A stretch of 64,000 bases of DNA, taken from NCBI GenBank assembly GCA_041649635.1, contig JBAZMV010000007.1, forward strand, positions 1 through 64,000. Reading direction: 5' to 3'. The notes under the pieces are model-generated. The model saw only the letters and a list, made by a program, of their open reading frames with translations. It searched no databases and had not been told where the DNA came from. Both the position numbers and the translations under genes were made by a program. The stretch is from Dehalococcoidia bacterium. GTDB lineage: Bacteria; Chloroflexota; Dehalococcoidia; E44-bin15. Positions 22,944 to 33,015 of this stretch are shown piece by piece; within the stretch, counting starts at the first letter, position 1, and each line of letters begins with the position of its first letter.

Positions 22944-24089
22944 ATGGATTTTAGTTTCACAGAAGAACAAGAAATGTGGCGCACTATGATGATGGACTTC
23001 ACCGAGAAGGAAGCCGGACGGGAATATACCCGCATGTGCGACCAGGAAAAGCACTACCCGCAAGAGCTGTGGGAGGCCGGTAACAAAGAGGGATTCCTCG
23101 GATTGCTCATTCCTAAAGAGTGGGGCGGCATGGGCTCCGGCGCCATTATGTACGCCATATTCATGGAGTGCCTGGCGAAATACAGCTACGAGATGGCATC
23201 GCTGTTCAGCGTCCCCATGTTCTGCGCCATGAACCTAGTGGAGCACGGCACAAAGGAGCAGCAGGATCAATACCTGCCGCCATTCGTCAAGGGCGAGCAG
23301 AGGTTTTCCGTAGCGATAACCGAGCCCGAGGCCGGCTCCGATGCCTCAGCCGTTGCATGTCAGGCTGATGATAAGGGCGACCACTTCGTACTCAATGGCC
23401 AAAAACAGTTCTCCACCGCGGCGCACCTGCCAGGCAACATCGTCTTCATGGCAGTGAAGACCGATAAGAACGCCAAGCCCGCCCGAAACGGCATCAGCGT
23501 GCTGCTGGTACCCAATGACGCCCCGGGCATAGAAGTAAAAAGATTGCCTCTAATCGTCAGGCGTGCTATCGGCACCTGCTCTATATTCTGCGGCGACGCC
23601 AAGATTCCTAAGAAGAATCTTGTTGGCGAGTTAAATGGAGGATGGCAAGTTCTCGTCGGCCACCTGGAGCTTGAGCGTCTTGCCGGCGCCGCGCCCAACG
23701 TAGGCGAGGCGCAGTGCTGTCTCGACGATGCCATCAACTACGCCAAGGAGCGTGTGCAGTTCGGCAAACCCATCTGCAAGAACCAGGGTATCAGCCATAT
23801 GCTGGCCGATCTCCAGGCCCAGCTCGACGCCGTGCGCCTGCTCACCTACCGCGCGGCGTGGATGATAGACCAGAAGATACCATGCCGCAAAGAGGTTTCC
23901 ATGGCCAAGATGATGGCCGGAGAGGTTTTCTATGCGGTGACAACGGCATCGATGCAGACCTTCGGCGGATACTCATTCCTTCCCGAGTCTGACATCGAGC
24001 GCCACTGGAGGCTGTCTAAGATGTTCTGCATCGGCGGCGGCACAACCCAGATCCAGCGCATGATCATCGCCCGCGACCTGGGCATGTAA
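22944..24089 (+). CDS. Acyl-CoA dehydrogenase
   Basis: This 381-residue flavoprotein has the family marks: MDFSFTEEQEMWRTMMMDFT at the start, FSVAITEPEAGSDASAVACQ for FAD binding, RVQFGKPICKNQGISHMLAD, and the C-terminal QTFGGYSFLPESDIERHWRL. In the C-terminal region the family often has EGT; here IGGGTTQIQRMIIARDLG is seen. It would introduce a 2,3 double bond into an acyl-CoA. ATG 22944 has GGAAGGAGG upstream. It is the last gene of the operon and is followed by a strong terminator at 24112. Confidence 0.9.
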   Translation: MDFSFTEEQEMWRTMMMDFTEKEAGREYTRMCDQEKHYPQELWEAGNKEGFLGLLIPKEWGGMGSGAIMYAIFMECLAKYSYEMASLFSVPMFCAMNLVEHGTKEQQDQYLPPFVKGEQRFSVAITEPEAGSDASAVACQADDKGDHFVLNGQKQFSTAAHLPGNIVFMAVKTDKNAKPARNGISVLLVPNDAPGIEVKRLPLIVRRAIGTCSIFCGDAKIPKKNLVGELNGGWQVLVGHLELERLAGAAPNVGEAQCCLDDAINYAKERVQFGKPICKNQGISHMLADLQAQLDAVRLLTYRAAWMIDQKIPCRKEVSMAKMMAGEVFYAVTTASMQTFGGYSFLPESDIERHWRLSKMFCIGGGTTQIQRMIIARDLGM

Positions 24090-24111
24090 TCTCTTAACAA
24101 TCGCAAACGAT

Positions 24112-24147
24112 AAAGGCGTGTCCCCGGGGACACGCCTTTTGTTTTTA
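24112..24147 (+). terminator. Rho-independent terminator
   Basis: The arms aaaggcgtgtcccc and ggggacacgccttt pair perfectly and are followed by TTTGTTTTT. It ends the HMGS-like to acyl-CoA dehydrogenase operon. Confidence 0.9.
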
Positions 24148-24184
24148 TGCCATTGGACGTATGCGCCCTAATCCATCGACTCCC

Positions 24185-24212
24185 GTAGGGGCGGTTCGCG
24201 AACCGCCCCTAC
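24185..24212. repeat. REP-type perfect palindrome, GTAG-headed
   Basis: The 14-base arms gtaggggcggttcg and cgaaccgcccctac make a perfect 28-base palindrome. Length and outer nine bases are the same as those of the palindrome inside the transposase gene at 3099-3126. Confidence 0.8.
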
Positions 24213-24288
24213 ACCGATTCTAAAAGAGGTGTCCCCTGTTTACTCGCTTGGCGTGGTGTTCTTCACCGCGCCGGTACCGATATTGGTT

Positions 24289-24313
24289 GTTGAAGGTGAA
24301 GAACACCTTCAAC
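24289..24313. other. Intergenic hairpin in the 24090-24425 gap
   Basis: The arms gttgaaggtg and caccttcaac enclose the loop aagaa. A second related inverted pair (gtgttcttcacc at 24256-24267 against ggtgaagaacac at 24295-24306) competes with it, so two mutually exclusive folds are possible. The rest of the gap holds the terminator, the REP palindrome and an AT-rich stretch before nifU. I see no gene in it. Confidence 0.5.
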
Positions 24314-24425
24314 AGCATTGCATCCTGACAATTGACGATTAGAGACTTAAGTCGCATACATAATCTCTAATCACATTTAACATATATAAGTGAAAGCAGA
24401 CCGTCGTTACATCAGGAGGTGCGAC

Positions 24426-24644
24426 ATGGAAGAGGAACTAAGATTGCTGATAGATGAGATAAGGCCGGGATTACAGGCTGACGGCGGCGACATTGAATTC
24501 ATAGGCGTAAATGACGGCGTCGTCTCCGTGAGGTTGGTTGGTGCTTGCGGTCATTGTCCACTGTCTGCGGTAACGCTCAAGAACGGCGTTGAAAGATTCA
24601 TAAGAAGGAGACTGCCAGAGGTCAAAGAGGTAGTGTCAGTATAA
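24426..24644 (+). CDS. NifU C-terminal domain iron-sulfur scaffold protein
   Basis: This 72-residue protein is a stand-alone NifU C-terminal domain. RPGLQADGGDIEFIGVNDG and the cluster-binding GACGHCPLSAVTLKNGVERF, with CxxC, are diagnostic. Such proteins carry a [4Fe-4S] cluster and hand it to apo-proteins. ATG 24426 follows AGGAGGTGCGAC. The many ferredoxin-dependent enzymes in this window would be possible clients. Confidence 0.92.
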   Translation: MEEELRLLIDEIRPGLQADGGDIEFIGVNDGVVSVRLVGACGHCPLSAVTLKNGVERFIRRRLPEVKEVVSV

Positions 24645-24665
24645 AGCCAGGAGGGTTTAGCGACA

Positions 24666-25343
24666 TTAGATGACGAGCCTGTTCCCGTTCCTGTACAGCC
24701 AGCGCTTTTTCTCCTTGAAATCGGGCATCATGGAGATGACCTCCTGCCAGTAAGCGCGCGAGTGGTTCAGGTGCTTTATATGAGCCATCTCGTGTACGAC
24801 GACGTAGTCGATGACGTCCCGGGGCGCCATCGCCAGACGCCAACTGAAACGCAGGCTGCCTCTGTTGTTGCACGAGCCCCAGCGTTTTTCCGCATTGGTT
24901 ATGCATATCTTGCTGTACGGAATATTGTAAAGCGACGAATATTCCCGCACCCTCTTCGATATATATCTACGTGCGTACTCCCGGTACCACTCCACAAAAA
25001 CATACCTCGCGTTCGATCGGTGTTCCTTCGACAATACGAACTTGCTTCCATCGAAAAGGAGCCGTGCACTCTCGATTCCATCGACGGATAGCGGATAGAT
25101 CACTCCAAGATACAGGAACTTCTCTCCATCCACGAACTTCTTGGGCTCGGCGGGGATATCCATCTTATATATCTCCGCCCTCTTCTTCAGAATCCAGCGC
25201 GTCTTGCTGTCGATGGCGCTCTGTATCGCCTCAATCGAAGACCCTTGCGGCACCCGCACCACCAGACTGCCATCCCGCTTTATCTCGACGCAAAACGTAT
25301 TTCGCTTTGAGTGTATTATCTGATCGGCATTCGTCTGTATCAT
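24666..25343 (-). CDS. YgjP-like metallopeptidase domain protein (DUF45/M48-like)
   Basis: This 225-residue protein has the DUF45 (YgjP) pattern. The N-terminal SKRNTFCVEIKRDGSLVVRV is followed by a helical middle, then EKRWGSCNNRGSLRFSWRLA and the zinc site VVHEMAHIKHLNHSRAYWQE with HEMAH at about residues 184-188 and further His after it. It resembles SprT/WLM zinc proteases; some relatives associate with type I restriction genes, none of which are here. It is convergent with nifU, ending 22 bases from that stop. Confidence 0.85.
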   Translation of the reverse strand: MIQTNADQIIHSKRNTFCVEIKRDGSLVVRVPQGSSIEAIQSAIDSKTRWILKKRAEIYKMDIPAEPKKFVDGEKFLYLGVIYPLSVDGIESARLLFDGSKFVLSKEHRSNARYVFVEWYREYARRYISKRVREYSSLYNIPYSKICITNAEKRWGSCNNRGSLRFSWRLAMAPRDVIDYVVVHEMAHIKHLNHSRAYWQEVISMMPDFKEKKRWLYRNGNRLVI

Positions 25344-25438
25344 ATGGCTTCCTACGCTATGCTAATCATACCCGACACCAAGCAGCAGCTACAATATTCT
25401 AACGACATAACTTAGTAACTGAGATAAAAGTCACATAC

Positions 25439-25467
25439 TTGATACCCCCACATTTGTATAGTACAAT
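25439..25467 (+). promoter_or_regulatory. Promoter of katG
   Basis: TTGATA at 25439-25444 and TACAAT at 25462-25467 have an exact 17-base spacer. The gene starts 70 bases downstream. No clear Fur/PerR box was recognised. Confidence 0.65.
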
Positions 25468-25536
25468 ACAAGCCCTACAGGAGCATTTAGTACATAAAGA
25501 CGATAGAAAAATCAGACCAGAATAGGAGGTAAGTCG

Positions 25537-27732
<2,196 letters not shown>

Positions 27733-27784
27733 TCGCAATAAATCCGAAGATATTAGGACAGCGTCGTTATCGTTATAAGTAGAA

Positions 27785-27790
27785 TATAAT
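27785..27790 (+). promoter_or_regulatory. Candidate -10 element of the peroxiredoxin gene
   Basis: TATAAT at 27785-27790 lies 34 bases before the start codon. No convincing -35 hexamer is present at the normal distance. Confidence 0.4.
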
Positions 27791-27824
27791 GGCACTAGAA
27801 CAAAAATAACGAAAGGAGGAGATT

Positions 27825-28523
27825 ATGGCAGAAAAAGACGGCTGTGTCAAACCTGTGAAGGGGCCGCTCCTGCCCTCAGCCGAATCCACAAGTGGAGCGC
27901 AAGCAGCACCGGTGAAGGAGGTTAACAAGATGCAGGTACGTGTTGGCGGAGAAGCCATTGATTTCGAGGCCAGCGCCTTTATCGAGGGCAAGGGCTTCAA
28001 ACCGGTCAAACTCTCCGATTATAAGGGCAAGTGGATAATCCTCTGTTTCTACCCGGGAGATTTCACCTTTGTTTGACCGACGGAACTGGCGGCGGTCGCC
28101 GCCATGTACAAGGAGCTTAAGAAGCTCGATGTAGAAGTCCTTTCGATGAGCACGGACAGCCGCTTCGTGCACAAGATGTGGCAGGAGGAGGAGCTGTCGA
28201 AGATGGTTAAGGGCGGCGTGCCCTTCCCCATGCTGACTGATGCGGGCGGCAGAGTCGGCACAATATACGGGGTCTACGATGAGTCCGCCGGTGTGAATAT
28301 CAGGGGCCGTTTCATAATAGATCCGGATTTTAAGATAAAGGCCATGGAGGTGCTCACGCCCGAGGTGGGACGCAATCCCAAGGAGCAGATAAGGCAGATA
28401 AAAGCGTTTCAGCACGTGCGCGCCACCGGCGAGGTGATGCCTTCAGGATGGGAGCCCGGTCAGAAGACTCTGAAACCGGGGCCGGACCTGGTAGGTAAGG
28501 TCTGGAAGGTGTGGAAACCCTAG
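27825..28523 (+). CDS. Peroxiredoxin (AhpC/Prx type), predicted selenoprotein with Sec84
   Basis: Two half-frames lie in the same reading frame, split by one TGA at 28074-28076. Read through, they give a 232-residue AhpC/TSA peroxiredoxin in which the TGA falls exactly on the peroxidatic cysteine: CFYPGDFTFV-Sec-PTELAAVAAM, against FTFVCPTE in the family. A GC-rich hairpin with a GGTC loop follows 11 bases after the TGA, as in bacterial SECIS elements. The resolving Cys of AhpC (GEVCP) is Met here (GEVMPSGW), so this is a one-Sec enzyme needing an external reductant. An N-terminal tail of about 35 residues with one Cys (KDGCVKP) precedes the domain; a second ATG at 27930 has its own GGAGGT. 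It lies about 90 bases after katG. Confidence 0.85.
28074..28103 (+). promoter_or_regulatory. Candidate bacterial SECIS element with the Sec TGA codon
   Basis: TGA at 28074-28076 is followed by a stem ggcggc (28088-28093), loop ggtc and gccgcc (28098-28103). The G-T pair in the loop and its distance of about 20 bases from TGA fit SelB-binding hairpins such as that of fdhF. Confidence 0.65.
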
Positions 28524-28577
28524 TAAGCGAATCCGTTACGTCGTCGACGATGTAACGATTCATCTACAAACGATAGA

Positions 28578-28608
28578 GGGGCAGTTGTGCAAACTGCCCC
28601 TTCTTTTA
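28578..28608 (+). terminator. Rho-independent terminator after the peroxiredoxin gene
   Basis: The arms ggggcagtt and aactgcccc enclose a five-base loop and are followed by TTCTTTTATT. Confidence 0.85.
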
Positions 28609-28651
28609 TTGACTGATCCCGGTTTTGCTGATAATATACGCCAACAAGCAT

Positions 28652-30031
28652 ATGGATAACCCGCTAATAAAAAATAAGAACCTTGGAATCGCCTTTCTCC
28701 TGGTAACGCTGGCCTACATTGATGCCGCCATCGCCGCCTTCCTCATCGGATGGGCTACAGGCGACAGGCATCCCATCCTCATCGCCTTCACCGCCGATAT
28801 CGCGGCTACACTAACTATCTATGCATTGGCCCGGCTCTTCCGCAACGCCAGCTTCTACGACCCGTACTGGAGCGTCGCGCCGGTAGCTATAGCGGTGTTC
28901 TGGGTAACAACCTCTGCCGCGACGGTATCCTCCTGCCGCCCATGGATAGTAATCGCACTTGTAGTTTTATGGAGCCTGCGCCTCACCTGGAACTGGGCGC
29001 GCGGCTGGCGCGGCCTGCAGCACGAGGACTGGCGCTACGCCGACATGCGGGCTAAATACAGCCCGAAAAAACGCTTCTGGATGGTCGAGTTGGTAGGCAT
29101 TGAGCTAGTGCCAACGCTGGTAGTTTTTCTCGGATGCCTTTCCCTATATCCCGTACTCGCCGATGCGACGAGAACGCTATGGTGGCCGGACTACATCGCA
29201 GCTATAGTCACCGCTGCCGCTATACTAATTGAGACCATGGCCGACGAGCAGATGCTGCGATTTGTTAAAACCAGGAAGCCCGGCCAGATTATGGATAAAG
29301 GGCTGTGGAGATACTCCCGCCATCCCAACTACTTCGGCGAGATATCATTCTGGTGGGGGCTCTACTTCTTCGGTCTGGCCGCCAACCCATCCTACTGGTG
29401 GACCATAGCGGGGCCGGTCGCGATAACTATGCTGTTCCTGTTCATCAGCATACCCATGATGGACAAGCGCAGCCTTGAGCGAAGGCCGGAGTACGCGGAG
29501 CATATGAAGAAGACATCAGCGCTGGTGCCACGACAAATTAGACAGCCAGACAAAAAACAAAATGACATAGGCCCATTTGAACCACTTGAAACTGGTATGA
29601 GTTTTTTCCTTTTCTCAATAACGATAATTAGTATAGGTGATCAAGCTTCTTGGTGGATTCGACCAATGGAGGGACTAACCCTAGGATTATCGCTTTGCTT
29701 ACTAGTTACGGTAGGACTGAACTACATAGACAAAGGACTACACTGTATAGGCAGGTTCTTTCCTAATAAATTAAATCCTCAAAGCTTCATTATAAAGTTC
29801 CGAGAAATGGTAGGAAAATGGAATGACTATATACACCATTTGACTTCTCCCTCTTTGAAAATCATCTACGGAGCCCTTTTTATTGCATCTTGGTTTTTAA
29901 TATTGACTGACATCAACTCAACCGGAAGAGCTATTATCGTATACATTGGGTTTGCTTGGTTTTTAATATATTCCATAAATTCATGGCTAGAGTTATTTGG
30001 TGTTAGAATTAAGAATACCAATAACGATTGA
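28652..30031 (+). CDS. DUF1295 membrane protein with an unrelated AT-rich C-terminal extension
   Basis: The first about 300 residues are a DUF1295 (steroid 5-alpha-reductase-like) membrane protein: FYDPYWSVAPVAIAVFW, WARGWRGLQHEDWRYADMRA, and the hallmark GLWRYSRHPNYFGEISFWWG followed by MMDKRSLERRPEYAEHM. That family normally ends there. Here about 150 further residues follow (from about 29530) with roughly four hydrophobic helices and no family I recognise, encoded in DNA visibly richer in A and T. It appears to be a fusion made by a recombination or insertion at the original 3' end. ATG 28652 is chosen; an upstream TTG at 28625 adds nine weak residues. Confidence 0.75.
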   Translation: MDNPLIKNKNLGIAFLLVTLAYIDAAIAAFLIGWATGDRHPILIAFTADIAATLTIYALARLFRNASFYDPYWSVAPVAIAVFWVTTSAATVSSCRPWIVIALVVLWSLRLTWNWARGWRGLQHEDWRYADMRAKYSPKKRFWMVELVGIELVPTLVVFLGCLSLYPVLADATRTLWWPDYIAAIVTAAAILIETMADEQMLRFVKTRKPGQIMDKGLWRYSRHPNYFGEISFWWGLYFFGLAANPSYWWTIAGPVAITMLFLFISIPMMDKRSLERRPEYAEHMKKTSALVPRQIRQPDKKQNDIGPFEPLETGMSFFLFSITIISIGDQASWWIRPMEGLTLGLSLCLLVTVGLNYIDKGLHCIGRFFPNKLNPQSFIIKFREMVGKWNDYIHHLTSPSLKIIYGALFIASWFLILTDINSTGRAIIVYIGFAWFLIYSINSWLELFGVRIKNTNND

Positions 30032-30044
30032 ATACAAAGTTAGA

Positions 30045-30827
30045 TTACCCTAGCTCCCCCCTCACCAGCTCGTAGAACCTCCCCATGGCCTCTCGCTCGA
30101 TCCACGGCAGGTGACCGCAATGCTCAAGCATGATGAAGCGGAAATCCCTGAGCACCTTTGAGAGGGGCTCGCGCACGCCCTGGGCGGGGTGGGGATCATG
30201 GTCGCCGTGGATGGCGATGACGGGGCATTTGATCCTCTTTCCCATCTTCAGAAGCTCGCCGCTCCTCCGGAGGTTCAAGGCATCGCGCCACACGCCTTCG
30301 TGAATATCGAACCGCACCTCCAGAATCTCAGTATCGAGCGTTATCGGGTCATACGCATCGCCTCTGGTAAACAACTCGCCTAGACGTTTCAGCAATCTGT
30401 CCTTGTCACCAACAGTGTCATCGTTTAACTCTTTCACCAGCGAATACACCTCACGCTTGGCTTCCGCATCCAGACGGCTCAGTCGTGTCTTCTGTATGCC
30501 GGCGGCATAGCGGTCATCGAACACAGCGCTGCCCACCATGATTAGCTTTTTCACCAGCGCCGGATACCGAGCGGTGAAGATATAGCTGAGCATAGCGCCC
30601 CATGACGAGCCGATGAGAACGATGGGAGGATTTCCATGCGTTTCGATTATGTCATGCAGCTCCGCGACCTGCCCGTTGAGCGTAGCCGCGGTCTGGAGCG
30701 GCTCGAGCACGCCGCGGTCGCGCGAGAGCTCGCGGGCCACCGGCGCCATCTGCCCGGGCGCGCCGGGGCCGCCGTGGATGACGGCTATACCGTAAGGGGC
30801 TGCGCCGTAGGTCCGCAGATTCTTCAT
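30045..30827 (-). CDS. Alpha/beta hydrolase (proline-iminopeptidase-like)
   Basis: This 260-residue hydrolase has the HGGPG oxyanion motif in IAVIHGGPGAPGQMAPVARE, the nucleophile elbow IGSSWGAMLSYIF (GxSxG) and the acid and base residues in IHGDHDPHPAQGV and EHCGHLPWIERE. It may cleave small esters or aminoacyl bonds. ATG 30827 has GGAG five bases upstream; a TTG at 30851 is the alternative. It is convergent with the DUF1295 chimera, 13 bases apart. Confidence 0.82.
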   Translation of the reverse strand: MKNLRTYGAAPYGIAVIHGGPGAPGQMAPVARELSRDRGVLEPLQTAATLNGQVAELHDIIETHGNPPIVLIGSSWGAMLSYIFTARYPALVKKLIMVGSAVFDDRYAAGIQKTRLSRLDAEAKREVYSLVKELNDDTVGDKDRLLKRLGELFTRGDAYDPITLDTEILEVRFDIHEGVWRDALNLRRSGELLKMGKRIKCPVIAIHGDHDPHPAQGVREPLSKVLRDFRFIMLEHCGHLPWIEREAMGRFYELVRGELG

Positions 30828-30878
30828 ACAGTCTCCGGTTCGATACCACAAACCCGATTAAGAAACGAACGAGGCCGT

Positions 30879-31511
30879 TCAGCGGCCTCCGTGATATGCG
30901 GAGATAAGGGCCTTGATACTCCTGCCGATGGAATCAAAATCACCCGCCTTGAGCCATTCCTCGCGGAACACGCTGCCGCCGAAGGCCACAGCCGAGACGC
31001 CGCAATCGAAGTAAGAGCGGATGTTTTCCGGCGTGACGCCGCCGCACGCCATTAATTCGATGCTGTTGAATGGCCCCTTGATCTCTCTTATATACTCGGG
31101 ACCGAGCAGATTCGACGGGAAGACCTTGACCATGGTAGCCCCGGCAACCCACGCGTTGTATATCTCCTGCGGAGTTAGCGCGCCGGGGAACACCGGTATC
31201 TCATTATCGCGGCAGTATTCTACGACATCGTATATAAGCATGGGTGAAACGATGAATCCGGCGCCTGCATCGAGGGCTAGTTTCATATGCTCGGAAGTGA
31301 CGACTGTTCCCGCGCCTATCATCAATCGACCATGGGCACACTTAACGGCACACCTTATCAGATCGGGGGCGCCCGGTGTGTTCATGGTGACCTCGATGGT
31401 CTGTAAACCTGACGATACAGCCGTTTCCACAATCGAATCAATGGAGTCAGGCTGCACGCCGCGCAATATCCCCATCAAGGGCAGAGCGCGGAATCTGTCG
31501 AGGTCCATCAT
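30879..31511 (-). CDS. eda: KDPG/KHG aldolase (bifunctional 4-hydroxy-2-oxoglutarate/2-dehydro-3-deoxyphosphogluconate aldolase)
   Basis: This 210-residue class I aldolase has TIEVTMNTPGAPDLI with the catalytic Glu, MIGAGTVVTSEHMKLALDAG and AGATMVKVFPSNLLGPEYIR with the Schiff-base Lys. GPFNSIELMACGGVTPENI is also conserved. It makes or cleaves 2-keto-3-deoxy acids to pyruvate and an aldehyde. The adjacent DRE-TIM aldolase gene ends 10 bases upstream, so both are read together and may share an oxo-acid pathway. Confidence 0.88.
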   Translation of the reverse strand: MMDLDRFRALPLMGILRGVQPDSIDSIVETAVSSGLQTIEVTMNTPGAPDLIRCAVKCAHGRLMIGAGTVVTSEHMKLALDAGAGFIVSPMLIYDVVEYCRDNEIPVFPGALTPQEIYNAWVAGATMVKVFPSNLLGPEYIREIKGPFNSIELMACGGVTPENIRSYFDCGVSAVAFGGSVFREEWLKAGDFDSIGRSIKALISAYHGGR

Positions 31512-31521
31512 TTCTTACCGC

Positions 31522-32475
31522 CTATTCAACCTGCAGGCTGCTGGTCAAGCTGTCGTAGAACTGACGATAGTTTTCTTTCTCATCGCTGTTTCGTAGCGCG
31601 ATAGCCGCCCGGGGATGCTCGTTAAGCATGCCTGCTATGGCATGAGGAATGATATACCCCCACTCGATCTTTTGCCTTAATGGGATGAACTGCGTAGAGA
31701 TAAGATCCAGCACAGGACGTATATCGAATTTAGGATTGTTTAGAAACCCCAGAAGTAGTTCCAGCGGGCAGTTGCCCGCAGCCCTGCCGATACCGTACAC
31801 CGTGGCGTCCAGGAAATTGGCATCGTGGATTATCGCTTCGATGGTGTTGCCGAAGGCAAGCTGCTGGTTATTGTGGCCGTGAAACCCGACCTCCTTGTTT
31901 TTCAGATACTTCTTACATCGCTTGACCAGCTCCTCCACTGTTTCCTGATACAGCGAGCCGAAGCTGTCAACGATATAGACCACCTGAACCTTGCTCTCCT
32001 CCTCAACCTGTTGCAACGCCTCGTCCAGCTCCGGGCCGCGATCCCTTGAAATCGCCATAATATTCATAGTGGTCTCATAGCCTTTATCGGCGAAATGATT
32101 AACCAGATATATCGCCTTGTCGATATCCTTCACGTACGTAGCTACCCTGATCATGTCCACCGGCGACTCGGCAGCCGGCGTCACCTCATCCGGATTCACC
32201 CGGCCGACATCCACCATCGTCGCGATCTTGGTCTTGGATTCTATCCCATCGACGGCGCGCTTGATAACATCATCATCGCAGAACTTCCACAGTCCGAATT
32301 TCTCTGTCGAGAAAAGCTCCTTGGAATTCTTATACCCTATCTCCATGTAATCGACCCCCGCATCGGAGACCGCCTTGTAAACCCCGCGCACGAACTCTAC
32401 ATCAAAGTCATGATCATTTATAAGCCCGCCGTCACGTATCGTGCAATCAAGCACCTTTATTTTTTCTCTGTACAT
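31522..32475 (-). CDS. DRE-TIM metallolyase (HMG-CoA lyase/4-hydroxy-2-oxovalerate aldolase-like)
   Basis: This 317-residue protein has the HMGL-like motif KVLDCTIRDGGLINDHDFDV (DxTxRDGG) at the start, a DSFGSLYQETVEELV strand and the divalent metal site VGFHGHNNQQLAFGNTIEAI (HxH). GIGRAAGNCPLELLLG replaces the lid of the aldolases. Closest style is the stand-alone 'aldolase catalytic domain' proteins of nucleotide-sugar or oxo-acid loci; substrate unknown. It is preceded by a small membrane protein gene that overlaps its start by 19 bases. Confidence 0.82.
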   Translation of the reverse strand: MYREKIKVLDCTIRDGGLINDHDFDVEFVRGVYKAVSDAGVDYMEIGYKNSKELFSTEKFGLWKFCDDDVIKRAVDGIESKTKIATMVDVGRVNPDEVTPAAESPVDMIRVATYVKDIDKAIYLVNHFADKGYETTMNIMAISRDRGPELDEALQQVEEESKVQVVYIVDSFGSLYQETVEELVKRCKKYLKNKEVGFHGHNNQQLAFGNTIEAIIHDANFLDATVYGIGRAAGNCPLELLLGFLNNPKFDIRPVLDLISTQFIPLRQKIEWGYIIPHAIAGMLNEHPRAAIALRNSDEKENYRQFYDSLTSSLQVE

Positions 32476-32684
32476 TCCCCTGCTTCCTTCCGTCTCTCCT
32501 TAACCCATTTAACGTAGAAAAATACTGCTACAACCGCATATAAAATTAATACGATAAAGTACCATATAATCACAGAGCGGTCATCGGACATCCTGCCGAT
32601 GTACCTCAAGGCAACGAGGCCCTGAAGCAGCCCAGCGACAGCAAAAACCGCCATAGCTCTTAATAGTCCGGTCGAGATTTTCAT
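32457..32684 (-). CDS. Small membrane protein (75 residues)
   Basis: Two hydrophobic helices (about residues 8-28 and 38-59) are joined by a short Arg/Asp loop, and a basic tail (KWVKERRKEAG) would face the cytoplasm. No family is recognised. It overlaps the downstream aldolase gene by 19 bases and has a weak GGATAAG site before ATG 32684. Confidence 0.5.
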   Translation of the reverse strand: MKISTGLLRAMAVFAVAGLLQGLVALRYIGRMSDDRSVIIWYFIVLILYAVVAVFFYVKWVKERRKEAGECTEKK

Positions 32685-32694
32685 AACTTATCCT

Positions 32695-33015
32695 TCAAGA
32701 ATCGAAACAGCCATATTCCTCCCCTAAATAATAGCACAAGTATGCTGTATGTTGAATACGAACATCACAATGAAAACGGCTGCTGGAGTCGACAAAACAC
32801 CTGCCTCGATAAAAACAGCCGCGCCCTCCATATGACAAATATATACTGCGATAATGGCCCTGGGTATCGCGATAGAATAATAAAGTCAGCATAGGCAAAA
32901 TCCCCCTTGCGCCTTTCCGTATTGCTAGTGTCCTCGGCCTGCTGTATCATCTTATGATATAGAGTAACCGCGAAACGAGGATGATCGGGAAAGAAGCTAA
33001 GATAAGGAGAAAAGA
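32695..33015. other. Intergenic region between the aldolase operon and purL
   Basis: About 320 bases lie between divergent transcription units. Minus-strand frames here have low-complexity or hydrophobic translations with no family pattern. It presumably holds the promoters in both directions; a TATGAT at 32953-32958 is a possible purL -10. No repeat or RNA was recognised. Confidence 0.4.

Noticed and set aside
28074..28076. TGA as a nonsense mutation or sequencing error making the peroxiredoxin a pseudogene
   Set aside because: The codon falls exactly on the catalytic residue, the frame and similarity continue beyond it, and a SECIS-like hairpin follows. A random stop would be unlikely to hit this codon.
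28625..28651. TTG start for the DUF1295 chimera
   Set aside because: It adds nine residues not typical of the family; the ATG at 28652 fits better.
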